Of a stretch of 64,000 nucleotides of DNA, positions 32,573 to 40,670 are shown piece by piece. The position numbers and the translations under genes were made by a program. The notes under the pieces are model-generated. The model searched no databases, was not told the origin of the DNA, and saw nothing but the letters and a program-made list of their open reading frames with translations. The stretch's first letter is position 1. Each line of letters starts with the position of its first letter. Origin of the DNA: Brevibacterium mcbrellneri ATCC 49030 (GTDB taxonomy: Bacteria; Actinomycetota; Actinomycetes; Actinomycetales; Brevibacteriaceae); the NCBI RefSeq assembly GCF_000178455.1, contig NZ_ADNU01000018.1:62001-126000 (forward strand), given 5' to 3'.

Positions 32573-33562
32573 GGCCAGGACGTTGTTGACGCGTAATGGT
32601 GTCGCGGATGCGGGCGGCTTCCCGTCATGCACACCGTGGGGCCGGTGGTAGTTGTAGTGCAGGTTCCAGGTTTCCAGCGCTTTCTCGCGCTGGTCTTCTG
32701 AGTTCCAGGTCCTTGCGTACAGGAACTCTTCAGCGAGGATGCGGTTGTAGCGTTCGACTTTCCCGTTGTGCTTGGGCGTGTAGGGCTTCGTACGGCGGTG
32801 CTCCGCGCCATTCAGAGCGGCGGCGAATGCCGCGGAGCGGTAGCAAGCGCCATTGTCGGTGATGATTCGCTCGATCCGGGTGATGCCGTGAGCGGCGAAC
32901 CACACCCGGGCGCGGTTCAGGAACGAGACGGCGGTGGTGGCCCGTTCGTTCTCGAGCGATTCAGTGTATGCCAGGCGGGTGTGCCCGTCGATTGCGGAAT
33001 GGAGGTAGGCGTACCCGGCGCGTGCCCCGCGGGTTCTCGCTCGGGCGGCGGCACGAGCCTCAGGGCTGCCTTTGCCATGAGCCCGCCAACCACCGCCGTT
33101 GGGGATGCGTCCGACTTTCTTGACGTCGAGATGCACCATGTGCCCGGGATGCTTTGCCGTGATCGTCTGCACTTGCCGGTTCGTCTCGCCGTTTGGGTCG
33201 ATGAATCGACGGCGGTTCAGGCCGAGCTCGGCTAGGTGCCGAGTGACGGTGCGCCGACTGATCGCAACGCCATCTCCATGCAGTTCGAAGGTGATGCGGG
33301 ATGCTGACCACTTGTGCTCGCGCCGTAGTTCCTCGATTCGCGCTAGCGTCTCGCCAGGTGTCGCGCTTGGCTGCCGGATTGGAGCAGATGAGCGGTCAAG
33401 CAGGCCGAGTTGACCGAACTTGCGGTACCGGGTTACCCACTTCGATGCGGTTGCGCGGGAGATGCCCATCTCTGCGGCGACATGCGCGAGGGGTCGAGAG
33501 CGGCAGCGCTCAATGAGTCGGCGACGGCCTTCGACTGTCAAGGGCGAGTTAGCGTGCGTCAC
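32561..33562 (-). CDS. IS481-family transposase (cmx unit)
   Basis: 333 residues starting at a GTG (VTHANSPLTVEG) that overlaps the cmx stop (GTGA). It has the helix-turn-helix MGISRATASKWVTRYRK and the DDE core HMVHLDVKK, RIITDNGACY and ERYNRILAEEFLY. The last codons are the element's own end, and the TAA stop lies in flanking DNA (32561-32563). It is similar in length to but clearly diverged from the mercury-unit transposase. Coupling to cmx means drug induction of the operon could also raise transposase synthesis. Confidence 0.93.
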   Translation of the reverse strand: MTHANSPLTVEGRRRLIERCRSRPLAHVAAEMGISRATASKWVTRYRKFGQLGLLDRSSAPIRQPSATPGETLARIEELRREHKWSASRITFELHGDGVAISRRTVTRHLAELGLNRRRFIDPNGETNRQVQTITAKHPGHMVHLDVKKVGRIPNGGGWRAHGKGSPEARAAARARTRGARAGYAYLHSAIDGHTRLAYTESLENERATTAVSFLNRARVWFAAHGITRIERIITDNGACYRSAAFAAALNGAEHRRTKPYTPKHNGKVERYNRILAEEFLYARTWNSEDQREKALETWNLHYNYHRPHGVHDGKPPASATPLRVNNVLASYI

Positions 33563-34734
33563 TTGACCACTTCGCTCTCGGCGGGCGCGATCAGCCGGAG
33601 AAGGGGAATGGTGAGCAGCAATGCCGCTGCGGTCGTGGTGACGGCCACCCAAACGGGCCCGAGCGCACCGGGTATCACGCCGAGCGCGGCAGCGGCAAGT
33701 ATGGGACCGACTGCTGCGCCGACGTTGAGTGCCGCGGTCGCGTACGAACCCGCCATGGTGGGTGCACCCGCCGCCGCATAGAGCACTCGCGTAATCAGCG
33801 TGCTGCCGACAGCGAACCCCAACACACCCTGAGCGAAAACGAGCCCGAGCAGGGCAACGGGGTTCGTCGCGAAGAGCGCCAAGGCGACCCAGCCGAGTAC
33901 AAGGACGCTTCCACCGCCCATGATGACGACGCGAGGTCGGGCGTCAGCGAGCCGTCCCGCAACGGTGACGCCGATGAAGGAACCGACGCCGAAGAGCACA
34001 AGCGCCACCGACACCCACCACTGGCTCAGGTCGGCGGTTCCCGTAACGATCGGCGCAAGGAAGGTCAGCGTTGCGAAGGTGCCGGCATTCACCAGGGCAG
34101 CCAGCATCATCGTCAGAACGAGGCGCGGAGAGGCAAGCTGCGCCAACTCCATCCGCAGCGAGGACGAATCCTTCTCGGACGTGTCGCCAGCTTGAGTGGT
34201 GAAGCCCGCGGCAATGCCGATCGCAGCGGGGACGCAGAGGAGAGCGATCGCCCAGAACGTCGACTGCCAGCCAAGGGCCGTACCAAGTACGGCACCCGCG
34301 GGGACGCCGGCGACGGTTGCGACGGTGGTGCCCGCCAGCAGAATCGATACGGCCCGACCTTTGGCGTTGGGTGCCACGAGTTTCGTCGCCGCGCCCAGTG
34401 CGACCGCCAAGAAGCCTGCGTTGACAATCGCGGCGATCACGCGCGTGATGAACAGAACAGTGAAGTCGGGCGTCAGCGCCCCGACGACATGAGCCGCCGC
34501 GAATACAGTCACGCAACCCAAGAGTGTCGATTTCACGGGGAGGCGACGAGTGAGGGCGGCCATCGCAGGTGCGCCGATCACCATGCCCGCGGCGAATGCC
34601 GATGTCAGGAGACCAGCTGTCCCCACGGGAACGCCGAAGTATGTGGAAATGTCGGGCACGAGGCCGGCGAGCATGAACTCGGAAGTACCCATGGCGAAGA
34701 CCACCAGGGCAAGAAGATAGAGAGCGAAAGGCAT
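33559..34734 (-). CDS. cmx: Cmx/CmrA-type chloramphenicol efflux MFS transporter, copy 2
   Basis: 391 residues from the ATG at 34734 (MPFALYLLALVVFAMGTSEF), 12 membrane helices, same family as the gene at 17627. Differences are scattered over the protein (for example the loop after FTTQAGDTSEKDSS), so this is a diverged relative. It is preceded by the conserved leader peptide and followed by an overlapping transposase. Predicted phenicol export. Confidence 0.86.
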   Translation of the reverse strand: MPFALYLLALVVFAMGTSEFMLAGLVPDISTYFGVPVGTAGLLTSAFAAGMVIGAPAMAALTRRLPVKSTLLGCVTVFAAAHVVGALTPDFTVLFITRVIAAIVNAGFLAVALGAATKLVAPNAKGRAVSILLAGTTVATVAGVPAGAVLGTALGWQSTFWAIALLCVPAAIGIAAGFTTQAGDTSEKDSSSLRMELAQLASPRLVLTMMLAALVNAGTFATLTFLAPIVTGTADLSQWWVSVALVLFGVGSFIGVTVAGRLADARPRVVIMGGGSVLVLGWVALALFATNPVALLGLVFAQGVLGFAVGSTLITRVLYAAAGAPTMAGSYATAALNVGAAVGPILAAAALGVIPGALGPVWVAVTTTAAALLLTIPLLRLIAPAESEVVK

Positions 34735-34851
34735 CGAGGTAGCTCCGAAGCGAGAGTGCGAACAAGAGAACGTCTCGTCACTACGGTCAGCGCCCAGAGG
34801 ACACCCGAATGTCGTGCTGCACACAGCACAGGGCAGCAGAGAGCTGAGGGC

Positions 34852-34917
34852 TCAGCGAAGGTGAGGGGCTGACGGCGTGACCGAAAGCCCCTGAGTGTCC
34901 GATTCAGGGCTCGACAT
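34852..34917 (-). CDS. leader peptide with hairpins upstream of cmx, copy 2
   Basis: A 21-residue frame starting MSSPESDTQGLSVTP and ending APHLR. It differs from copy 1 only in the last residue, while the surrounding DNA has drifted. The AGGGGCT ... AGCCCCT stem is kept. A -35/-10 pair (TTGGGG, 17 bp, TAGATT) precedes the ATG by about 9 bp. The pattern supports a conserved attenuation device for cmx. Confidence 0.65.
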   Translation of the reverse strand: MSSPESDTQGLSVTPSAPHLR

Positions 34918-34983
34918 GCGTCCCAATCTACCCGTCTGTGCCGCTACCCCCAAGAAACGTCAACAACCTCATGGCCAGCAACA

Positions 34984-34989
34984 CCTAGC
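34984..34989 (+). repeat. target site duplication, right copy (cctagc)
   Basis: Identical to 11825-11830 and directly adjacent to the island's right end (gccagcaaca). It restores the codons for Arg-Leu-Ala-Asp of the transporter when the island is removed. Confidence 0.93.
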
Positions 34990-35425
34990 TGACATCTTTG
35001 GCCGTAAACCTCCGTACTTCATCGGGATCGTGTTGACGGCAACTTGGGGCTTTTTCGCCTTCCCACTGTATGACACTGGGCAGCCACTCAACATCTTCAT
35101 TGCCCTGGTGATCGGCCTGTTGTTCCACGCTCTGATGTACTCGGGCCAGCCTGCAATCATGGCGGAAATGTTCCCCACCCGCATGCGCAACTCAGGTGTG
35201 TCCACGGGCTATCAGGTCACGTCGATTGTTGCGGGATCCTTCGCCCCCATCATTGCGACGTTCCTGTTGCGCGAATTTGAATCGTCCGTACCTATTGCGG
35301 TTTATCTGCTTATCGCCTGTGCAATCTCCATCGTGGCGTTGGTATTCACACGTGAAACCCGAGGTGTCGACTTTGCTGAGATTGACGCCGCAGACCGGGA
35401 AAACCGTGAGGTGCGAATCGGATGA
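34990..35425 (+). pseudogene. MHS-family MFS transporter, 3' part
   Basis: About 144 residues from DIFGRKPPYFIGIVL to the stop, containing the last membrane helices and MAEMFPTRMRNSGVSTGYQ, a typical MHS helix-loop motif. It continues the frame broken at 11830. An open frame starting at 34895 inside the cmx unit end reads into it by chance (MSDSGLD...), giving a fusion that lacks the first 305 residues. That fusion is not expected to be functional. Confidence 0.92.
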
Positions 35426-35591
35426 CCGGTAGCCGACCTCAACGGATCGGCACATTCGATTGACGGGGGTTGGGTCGCACAGTAGTCGGCACGTAAACAT
35501 GCGCCCAGCAGGCGGCAAGGCACGTACGTCATACACGCGGAAGGCACTTGCTAGGCCACAGTTCGAGCCACCGTGCCGATAAACTTTGGGC

Positions 35592-36476
35592 ATGATCAGC
35601 GCTCGCAGTCGGATTGCTCCCGACGACCTTCTCACCCTGTTGACTGTGGCCCGTTTGGGCAAGTACACGGCTGCTGCTCAAGTGCTGGGAGTGAATCACA
35701 CCACCGTGTCTCGGCGCATTGCGGCGCTGGAAAAATCGGTTGGCGAGCCTGTGTTGGCAAGTTCGCCTGACGGGTGGGAAGTCACCCAGGCGGGGGAGCA
35801 GTTGATTTCCGCGGCCGAGGCCGTTGAGACCGCCCTGGAAGAGGCCGGCAAAGTGCGTGGAATGTCGGGGGTGAGCGGTGTTGTTCGGATCGCTGCCCCG
35901 GAAGGGTTCGTGGATTATGGGGGCTTTGATCGAATCATGGCCCTGCAGAAGGCGTATCCGGATGTGCAGATCGACTTGGTGACGGCCACGCAACGAGCCA
36001 GTAAGTACAGGTCGGGTGTTGATATTGAGATTGTGGTGGGAGAACCGTCTGCGCCTCACTCGCAGTTACAACGGATGGGCAATTATTCGTTGGGGCTATA
36101 CGTCTCCCAGGAATATGCGCGTGAGCGAGGAGTCCCTGAAACGATCGAGGACTTAAGCCAGCACCGGTTTGTGTTTTATCCGGAGCACTCCTTGGGTGTT
36201 GAGGGGCTCGAAGGGGCACCGGCGGAATTTCCACGACCGGCCGGGTTCTTCCGGTCGAATTCGGTGCGGCTGCACGTGGCCGCCACCCGAGCTGGAATCG
36301 GTGTGGGTCTGCTCCCGGACTTCGCATCTCAGGGTCTGGTGCGGGTCGTTTCCGAGTTTTCCGCGCCTATGGAATATTGGGCGGTTGTGCGGAATGAATC
36401 GGCGCGGCGCCAGGTGGTCGTCGAGGTGGTTCGTGCACTTGCGCACACACGTAGTGCGCAAGTTCCGCCGGCCTGA
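35592..36476 (+). CDS. LysR-family transcriptional regulator
   Basis: 294 residues from the ATG at 35592 (MISARSR). An N-terminal winged helix-turn-helix (LLTVARLGKYTAAAQVLGVNHTTVSRRIAALE) is followed by a LysR substrate-binding domain. Its original neighbours are the MFS transporter (upstream, same strand) and 3-hydroxyisobutyrate dehydrogenase (downstream), so it probably controls one or both. The ligand is unknown. Confidence 0.9.
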   Translation: MISARSRIAPDDLLTLLTVARLGKYTAAAQVLGVNHTTVSRRIAALEKSVGEPVLASSPDGWEVTQAGEQLISAAEAVETALEEAGKVRGMSGVSGVVRIAAPEGFVDYGGFDRIMALQKAYPDVQIDLVTATQRASKYRSGVDIEIVVGEPSAPHSQLQRMGNYSLGLYVSQEYARERGVPETIEDLSQHRFVFYPEHSLGVEGLEGAPAEFPRPAGFFRSNSVRLHVAATRAGIGVGLLPDFASQGLVRVVSEFSAPMEYWAVVRNESARRQVVVEVVRALAHTRSAQVPPA

Positions 36477-36546
36477 TAAGTCCCAGGGTGTGACCTACGG
36501 CATAAGGTAGTCGTCAAAAGAAGAAAGTCACTGCAAGGAGGCAATC

Positions 36547-37455
36547 ATGGCAGTAATCGGATGGATCGGTCTGGGGCGCATGGGTGGTCCTATGACCAAA
36601 AACTTAATCGCTGCAGGTCACACGGTAAACGGGTTCGATGTTGTCCCAGCTGCGGTTGAAGCGGCTGCTGGTCACGGTGTTGTGGCCAAGAGTTCAATCG
36701 CAGAAGCCGTTGAAGGCGCAGATATTGTTTTTTCGATGTTGCCCAAGGGTGAACACGCCAAGACCGTGTACCTAGGTGAGGGCGGCGTTTTTGACAACGC
36801 GTCAACATCGACGTTGCTCGTTGACTCGTCCACGATCGACTTCGACACTGCGACCGAACTGCACCAAGCCGCACGTGACCGTGGCTTCAAGTTCGTCGAC
36901 GGACCAGTGTCCGGTGGCGTTTCGGGTGCGGCTGCCGGAACTCTGACGTTCATGCTCGGTGGGGATGACGTCGACGTTGAAAACGCTAAGACCTTCATTG
37001 AACCGATGGCCGGAAACATCTTCCACGCAGGCGGTGAAGGCGCTGGTCAGGCAGCCAAGATTGTAAATAACATGCTTTTGGCAATCAGCCTACAAGGTGT
37101 TGTCGAAGGTGCCGTTCTGGCGCAGCGCTTTGGTCTTAAGCCAGAAGTGTTCTACGACATTGCAAAGGTTTCATCGGGTGACTCCTGGCCACTGCGCACC
37201 TGGTACCCAGTGCCGGGCGTGGTCGACACGGCCGCTGCAAACAACAACTTCGAGGCCGGGTTCTCCACCATGCTCATGCACAAGGACGTGGGCTTGGCGC
37301 TCGACGGTGCGAAGACCCAGGGCGTCACCTTGTCAGCAGCTGAACTGGTCTACAGCCGACTCCAGCAGCTCATTGACGACGGAAACGGCGACCTCGACTG
37401 CTCCGCGATTATCGGGCTGGTCGACGAGAACGCTGAAGGCCTGCCCCAGGACTAA
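36547..37455 (+). CDS. mmsB: 3-hydroxyisobutyrate dehydrogenase
   Basis: 302 residues of the beta-hydroxyacid dehydrogenase family. The NAD-binding start is IGWIGLGRMGGPMTKNL, the substrate motif is FVDGPVSGGVSGAAAGTL, and the catalytic Lys is in GAGQAAKIVNNMLL (about residue 170). It oxidises 3-hydroxyisobutyrate to methylmalonate semialdehyde in valine breakdown. An AAGGAGG site precedes the ATG. With the E1/E2 operon it supports valine use by this organism. Confidence 0.9.
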   Translation: MAVIGWIGLGRMGGPMTKNLIAAGHTVNGFDVVPAAVEAAAGHGVVAKSSIAEAVEGADIVFSMLPKGEHAKTVYLGEGGVFDNASTSTLLVDSSTIDFDTATELHQAARDRGFKFVDGPVSGGVSGAAAGTLTFMLGGDDVDVENAKTFIEPMAGNIFHAGGEGAGQAAKIVNNMLLAISLQGVVEGAVLAQRFGLKPEVFYDIAKVSSGDSWPLRTWYPVPGVVDTAAANNNFEAGFSTMLMHKDVGLALDGAKTQGVTLSAAELVYSRLQQLIDDGNGDLDCSAIIGLVDENAEGLPQD

Positions 37456-37470
37456 ACCGTGTGCGCGGGC

Positions 37471-38187
37471 TTAGGCCCGCGCACCAAAAACACTCGAGCC
37501 AATCCGCACCATGGTGGCGCCTTCGGCAATCGCAAGCTCGAAGTCGTTGCTCATGCCCATGGACAGTTCGGTCGCGTGTTCTGGTAGAAGCCCGGAATCA
37601 AGGTGGGTGTCGCGGAGGTTCCGAAGGTCGGCATACGACGGACGCACCTCGGCCTCGGTTGACCCTGGTAGCCCAATCGTCATGAGCCCGCGCAACCGAA
37701 TCCGCTCTAACGGCGCAATCTCCGTGAGCAATTCGCCCAGCTGCTCCGGCGCCACCCCTGATTTGGTGTCCTCACGACTGGTGTTGACCTGCACAAACGC
37801 CTCGACGGTCTGGTCTAAAAGCTCCAAACGGTTGTGAATCTTGGTGGCGAGCTTCATCGAATCGATCGACTGAATACACGACGCTTGACCCAGCGTGTGG
37901 TTGACCTTGTTGCGCTGTAACGGGCCAATGAGGTGCGTTTCGTGCGGGATATCCGCCAGATCATCGAACTTCTCGTTGAGTTCCTGCACCCGGTTCTCAC
38001 CAATCAACGTGAACCCGTGCTCCAACGCAACCCGGATTTTGCTCGCCGGCTGCGTTTTCGTGGCCAGCAGGATCTGCACGCGGTCGACGTGTTTCGACGC
38101 TTCACTCGCCGCCCGCACACGCTCTGCCACATCGTCTAGTTTGCTCCGAATCTGCTCAGCTTCGTGGGCACTTACCGGCTCACTCAC
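37471..38187 (-). CDS. YggS-family pyridoxal phosphate protein
   Basis: 238 residues from a GTG at 38187 that overlaps the stop of the aminotransferase gene (gtga). It shows the family pattern: LLATKTQPASKI (PLP Lys in ATKTQ), GENRVQE, HLIGPLQRNKV, LRGLMTIGLPG and LSMGMSNDFELAIAEGATMVRIGSSVFG. It is a PLP homeostasis protein (PipY/PLPHP), with no clear enzyme activity. It is co-transcribed with a PLP-dependent enzyme. Confidence 0.93.
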   Translation of the reverse strand: MSEPVSAHEAEQIRSKLDDVAERVRAASEASKHVDRVQILLATKTQPASKIRVALEHGFTLIGENRVQELNEKFDDLADIPHETHLIGPLQRNKVNHTLGQASCIQSIDSMKLATKIHNRLELLDQTVEAFVQVNTSREDTKSGVAPEQLGELLTEIAPLERIRLRGLMTIGLPGSTEAEVRPSYADLRNLRDTHLDSGLLPEHATELSMGMSNDFELAIAEGATMVRIGSSVFGARA

Positions 38188-39461
38188 GCGGACCCCTCCC
38201 CAGCGTCCCCAGCCTGACCGGCCTCGGAACCGTCTGCCACCTCGGCCACGGAACCAACCGGCGCAACTGGGGTGCCGGCGACAGCCGCGCCCAGTCGCTC
38301 CACAATCTCTTCCAGGATTGGAAGCGACGTCCCCATGTTGAGTCGGATGAAGCCTCGGCCAGCTTCTCCACACAACGCCCCGTCAATGATGGACACGCGC
38401 GCCCGGTCCACAAAGAACGACGTCAGGTCATCGCCCAGGTCGTAGGCACTCAGGTCAATCCAGGCCAGATACGTCCCCTCTGGTGGTTCGTACACGGCCT
38501 GTGGCAGGTGGCGTTCCAAAAGGCCGGGCAGTGCGTCGCGGTTGCGTTCTAAGTACGCCGAGGTGTCCGCCAGCCAGTCTCGCGAGTCACGGTAGGCGGC
38601 CACGGCTGCCAGCAGCCCGGGGTTGGCCGCCGATTTTCCGGTGAACATGCCGTGCGTGGCCCATATGGCGAAATCGGCTTCGTTGGAGAAGATGATCTGC
38701 GCGCATTTGAGCCCGGGGGTGTTGAAGCTCTTGGAGTGCGAGGTGACCGTGACGGTGTGGTTCGCGGCTGCCTCGTTGATGGACGCATAGGGCACGTGGG
38801 TGTGGCCGGTGAAGGTCAGTGGCGCGTGGATTTCATCGGAGAACACACGGGCCCCGTGTTTTTCAACAATGCGGGACAGTTCTTCCAGCTCACCACGGGT
38901 GTACACGCGACCAATGGGGTTGTGCGGGTTGCACAGCACAAGTAGGCCACCGGACCCGCCGTCGGCACCGGCGGTGGACAGTGCGCGGTCGATCGCCTCG
39001 AAGTCCATGGTCCACGTGGGCTTAGCGTCGCCAGACCCGGATTCATTCCGCAACATGGGAACTTCGACGATTTCGCGACCATGAATCTTAGGCATGGTCA
39101 AGAACGGCATGTACGCAGGAGTGGGTAGCACCAGTTTGGCGCCCGGTTCGGTGTAGAAGCTCAGCACCGCTTGCATACCGGTGAGCACGTCTGACACGGG
39201 CGAGACCCATTCGGGATTGACGTCCCAGCCGTAGGTGTCGTTGTAGAACTGTGCGGTCGCCTGTGCCATGTCGCGCATGAGCGCAGGTGTGGAGTAGCCG
39301 TACAGGTCGCTGGCATCCAACTGTTCAAGAGTGGCGCGGATTGCTGGCGCTACCCCAAAGTCCATTTCTGCCGTCCAGGCGCCAATCGTGCCGGGGTAGG
39401 CAGACCATTTGAAGCTTCCCTTTTCAATCAGGGAGTCAATTGTGATGTCGTCGTAGCTCAT
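38184..39461 (-). CDS. MalY/PatB-family PLP-dependent aminotransferase / C-S lyase
   Basis: 425 residues, fold type I. Typical features are WTAEMDFGVAPAIRATLE, CNPHNPIGRVYT, the PLP-binding Lys in TVTSHSKSFNTPGLKCAQII (about residue 240) and RLNMGTSLPILEEIVERL. The family includes cystathionine beta-lyases and aminotransferases. The last 40 residues are a low-complexity Gly/Ala/Glu tail not usual for the family. Its ATG overlaps the stop of the FAH-family gene (atga). Confidence 0.9.
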   Translation of the reverse strand: MSYDDITIDSLIEKGSFKWSAYPGTIGAWTAEMDFGVAPAIRATLEQLDASDLYGYSTPALMRDMAQATAQFYNDTYGWDVNPEWVSPVSDVLTGMQAVLSFYTEPGAKLVLPTPAYMPFLTMPKIHGREIVEVPMLRNESGSGDAKPTWTMDFEAIDRALSTAGADGGSGGLLVLCNPHNPIGRVYTRGELEELSRIVEKHGARVFSDEIHAPLTFTGHTHVPYASINEAAANHTVTVTSHSKSFNTPGLKCAQIIFSNEADFAIWATHGMFTGKSAANPGLLAAVAAYRDSRDWLADTSAYLERNRDALPGLLERHLPQAVYEPPEGTYLAWIDLSAYDLGDDLTSFFVDRARVSIIDGALCGEAGRGFIRLNMGTSLPILEEIVERLGAAVAGTPVAPVGSVAEVADGSEAGQAGDAGEGSA

Positions 39462-40303
39462 GGGGCCATTATGCCAATCTGTGTGCGTTGTGTACCTAGT
39501 CCTTCGATCGCTACCTCGACGACATCGCCACTTTCCAGGTAGGGGTACTGCCCGGACATGGCGACACCTTGAGGCGTTCCGGTCGCGATCACGTACCCGG
39601 GTTCCAGTCGCATGTACTGCGACAGGTCGTACACCAGGTGAAACACGTCAAAAACCATGTCAGCCGTGGACGAGTCCTGCCGAGGCTCCCCGTTCACATG
39701 ACTGGTCAGGCGGGCGTTCGTGGGGTCGAACACGTCGGCGCTCACCGCGACCGGCCCCAGCGGTAGCGCCCCGGGGAAGCACTTGCCTTTGGACCATTGC
39801 CCGCCGGATTCCTGGGTTTGAAACACCCGTTCGGACAGGTCGTTGGCAACCGTGTACGCGGCAATGTGCTCCCGCGCCTGTTCGGGGGAGTCAAGGTTGT
39901 GGGCGGCCCGGCCAATGATCACGGCAAGTTCAACTTCCCAGTCCAGTTGAGAAAATCGCCGAGGTGGTTCCAACTCATCGTAGGGGCCGGCGACCGTGTT
40001 GGGGGTTTTGAGGAAAACCACGGGGTGGGTTGGTGTGGGGAGGTTCGCTTCGGCGGCGTGGGCGGCGTAGTTGGTGCCGATGCAGATGATCGCGCCCGGC
40101 TGGGCTACGGGGGCTCCGATCCGCCTGGCGTCAATGTTGATTTCTTGACAGTCTTTGACTTGGGCCGTGGTCAGGGTGTTCATCCCGTGCGCCCAGAACT
40201 CAGCGTTGAAGTCGCCGGTGAGAGGCCGCACATCGTAGTGGCGGCCGTTGAGCCTCACTACAGGGATTTCCTGGCCACGCGGGCCAACACGCATGAGTTC
40301 CAT
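39458..40303 (-). CDS. fumarylacetoacetate hydrolase family protein
   Basis: 281 residues from the ATG at 40303 (MELMRVGPRGQ), which has GAAGGAG upstream. The FAH fold signature is present: ICIGTNYAAHAAE, FLKTPNTVAGPYDE, the metal-binding E-x-E (DWEVELAVIIG), VANDLSERVFQ, and IATGTPQGVAM. Enzymes of this group hydrolyse or decarboxylate oxo-acids such as acylpyruvates or 2-hydroxyhepta-dienedioates. The exact substrate is open. It heads a three-gene operon with the aminotransferase and YggS. Confidence 0.9.
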   Translation of the reverse strand: MELMRVGPRGQEIPVVRLNGRHYDVRPLTGDFNAEFWAHGMNTLTTAQVKDCQEINIDARRIGAPVAQPGAIICIGTNYAAHAAEANLPTPTHPVVFLKTPNTVAGPYDELEPPRRFSQLDWEVELAVIIGRAAHNLDSPEQAREHIAAYTVANDLSERVFQTQESGGQWSKGKCFPGALPLGPVAVSADVFDPTNARLTSHVNGEPRQDSSTADMVFDVFHLVYDLSQYMRLEPGYVIATGTPQGVAMSGQYPYLESGDVVEVAIEGLGTQRTQIGIMAP

Positions 40304-40375
40304 GAGTTCTCCTTCACGAGTACGGGGTGGGGTAGAGGCATCAGGGCGTCGATCGCCGGCGGGCACGGCGGGTGC

Positions 40376-40669
40376 TCAGCCGCCCGCAAACGGGGGTAGA
40401 ACATCGACGCGGTTCCCAGGCGCCACGGTGCTGTCGGTCAACGCGACACCGTCAACCAGGAACGAACATTGCGGCAGAACTCGTGACAGTGGCGGTTCGC
40501 CGGCGGGCACCTCGGGGTGAAGGGAGACGAGCAGTTCAATGAACTGTTCACGGGTTGCGCCGCTACTCAACTGACCATCCAGAATAACGTCTTCCTGTTC
40601 GACGCCAGTTGCGGCCCGGGCGGCGGCGAAGTAGCGAACTGACACCTGATTTTGGGCACCTTCACTCAT
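40376..40669 (-). CDS. moaD: molybdopterin synthase small subunit (MoaD-like)
   Basis: 97 residues from the ATG at 40669, placed 5 bp after GGAGG. It has a ubiquitin-like fold with the YFAAARAATG start and a C-terminal Gly-Gly (PPFAGG) that is thiocarboxylated by the MoeB-like enzyme nearby and donates sulfur to precursor Z. It overlaps the end of moaA. Confidence 0.9.
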   Translation of the reverse strand: MSEGAQNQVSVRYFAAARAATGVEQEDVILDGQLSSGATREQFIELLVSLHPEVPAGEPPLSRVLPQCSFLVDGVALTDSTVAPGNRVDVLPPFAGG

Positions 40670-40670
40670 G

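Larger units (their letters stand above)
11831..34983. mobile_element. 23.2-kb IS481-type composite element carrying resistance genes
   Basis: The left end starts TGTATGAGGCCAGGACGTTG. The reverse complement of the right end starts TGTTGCTGGCCATGAGGTTG. Both share TGT, GGCCA, GA and GTTGTTGACG in register, so they are terminal inverted repeats. The element is bounded by a 6-bp duplication and splits a transporter gene whose frame is restored by excision. Both full-length transposases read leftward, and the two outer units are related but clearly different IS481 members. The interior mixes transposon cargo, a regulator/lipid/two-component block and plasmid transfer remnants. It appears to have moved as one piece, or to have grown by later insertions inside an original element. 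Confidence 0.9.
32566..34983. mobile_element. intact IS481-type unit carrying cmx
   Basis: 2,418 bp. The transposase-side end TGTATGAGGCCAGGACGTTG starts at 32566 and the cargo-side end (reverse strand TGTTGCTGGCCATGAGG) closes at 34983. It contains promoter, leader peptide, cmx and transposase, all on the minus strand. The left flank (gttaga) does not match the right flank (cctagc), so this unit did not insert alone at its present place; its right end is also the right end of the whole island. Confidence 0.82.

Noticed and set aside
34895-34989. New start for the transporter 3' half inside the cmx unit
   Set aside because: The frame from 34895 joins the transporter part in frame, but it lacks the first 305 residues and starts within the antisense of the cmx leader. 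Chance read-in is the simpler explanation.
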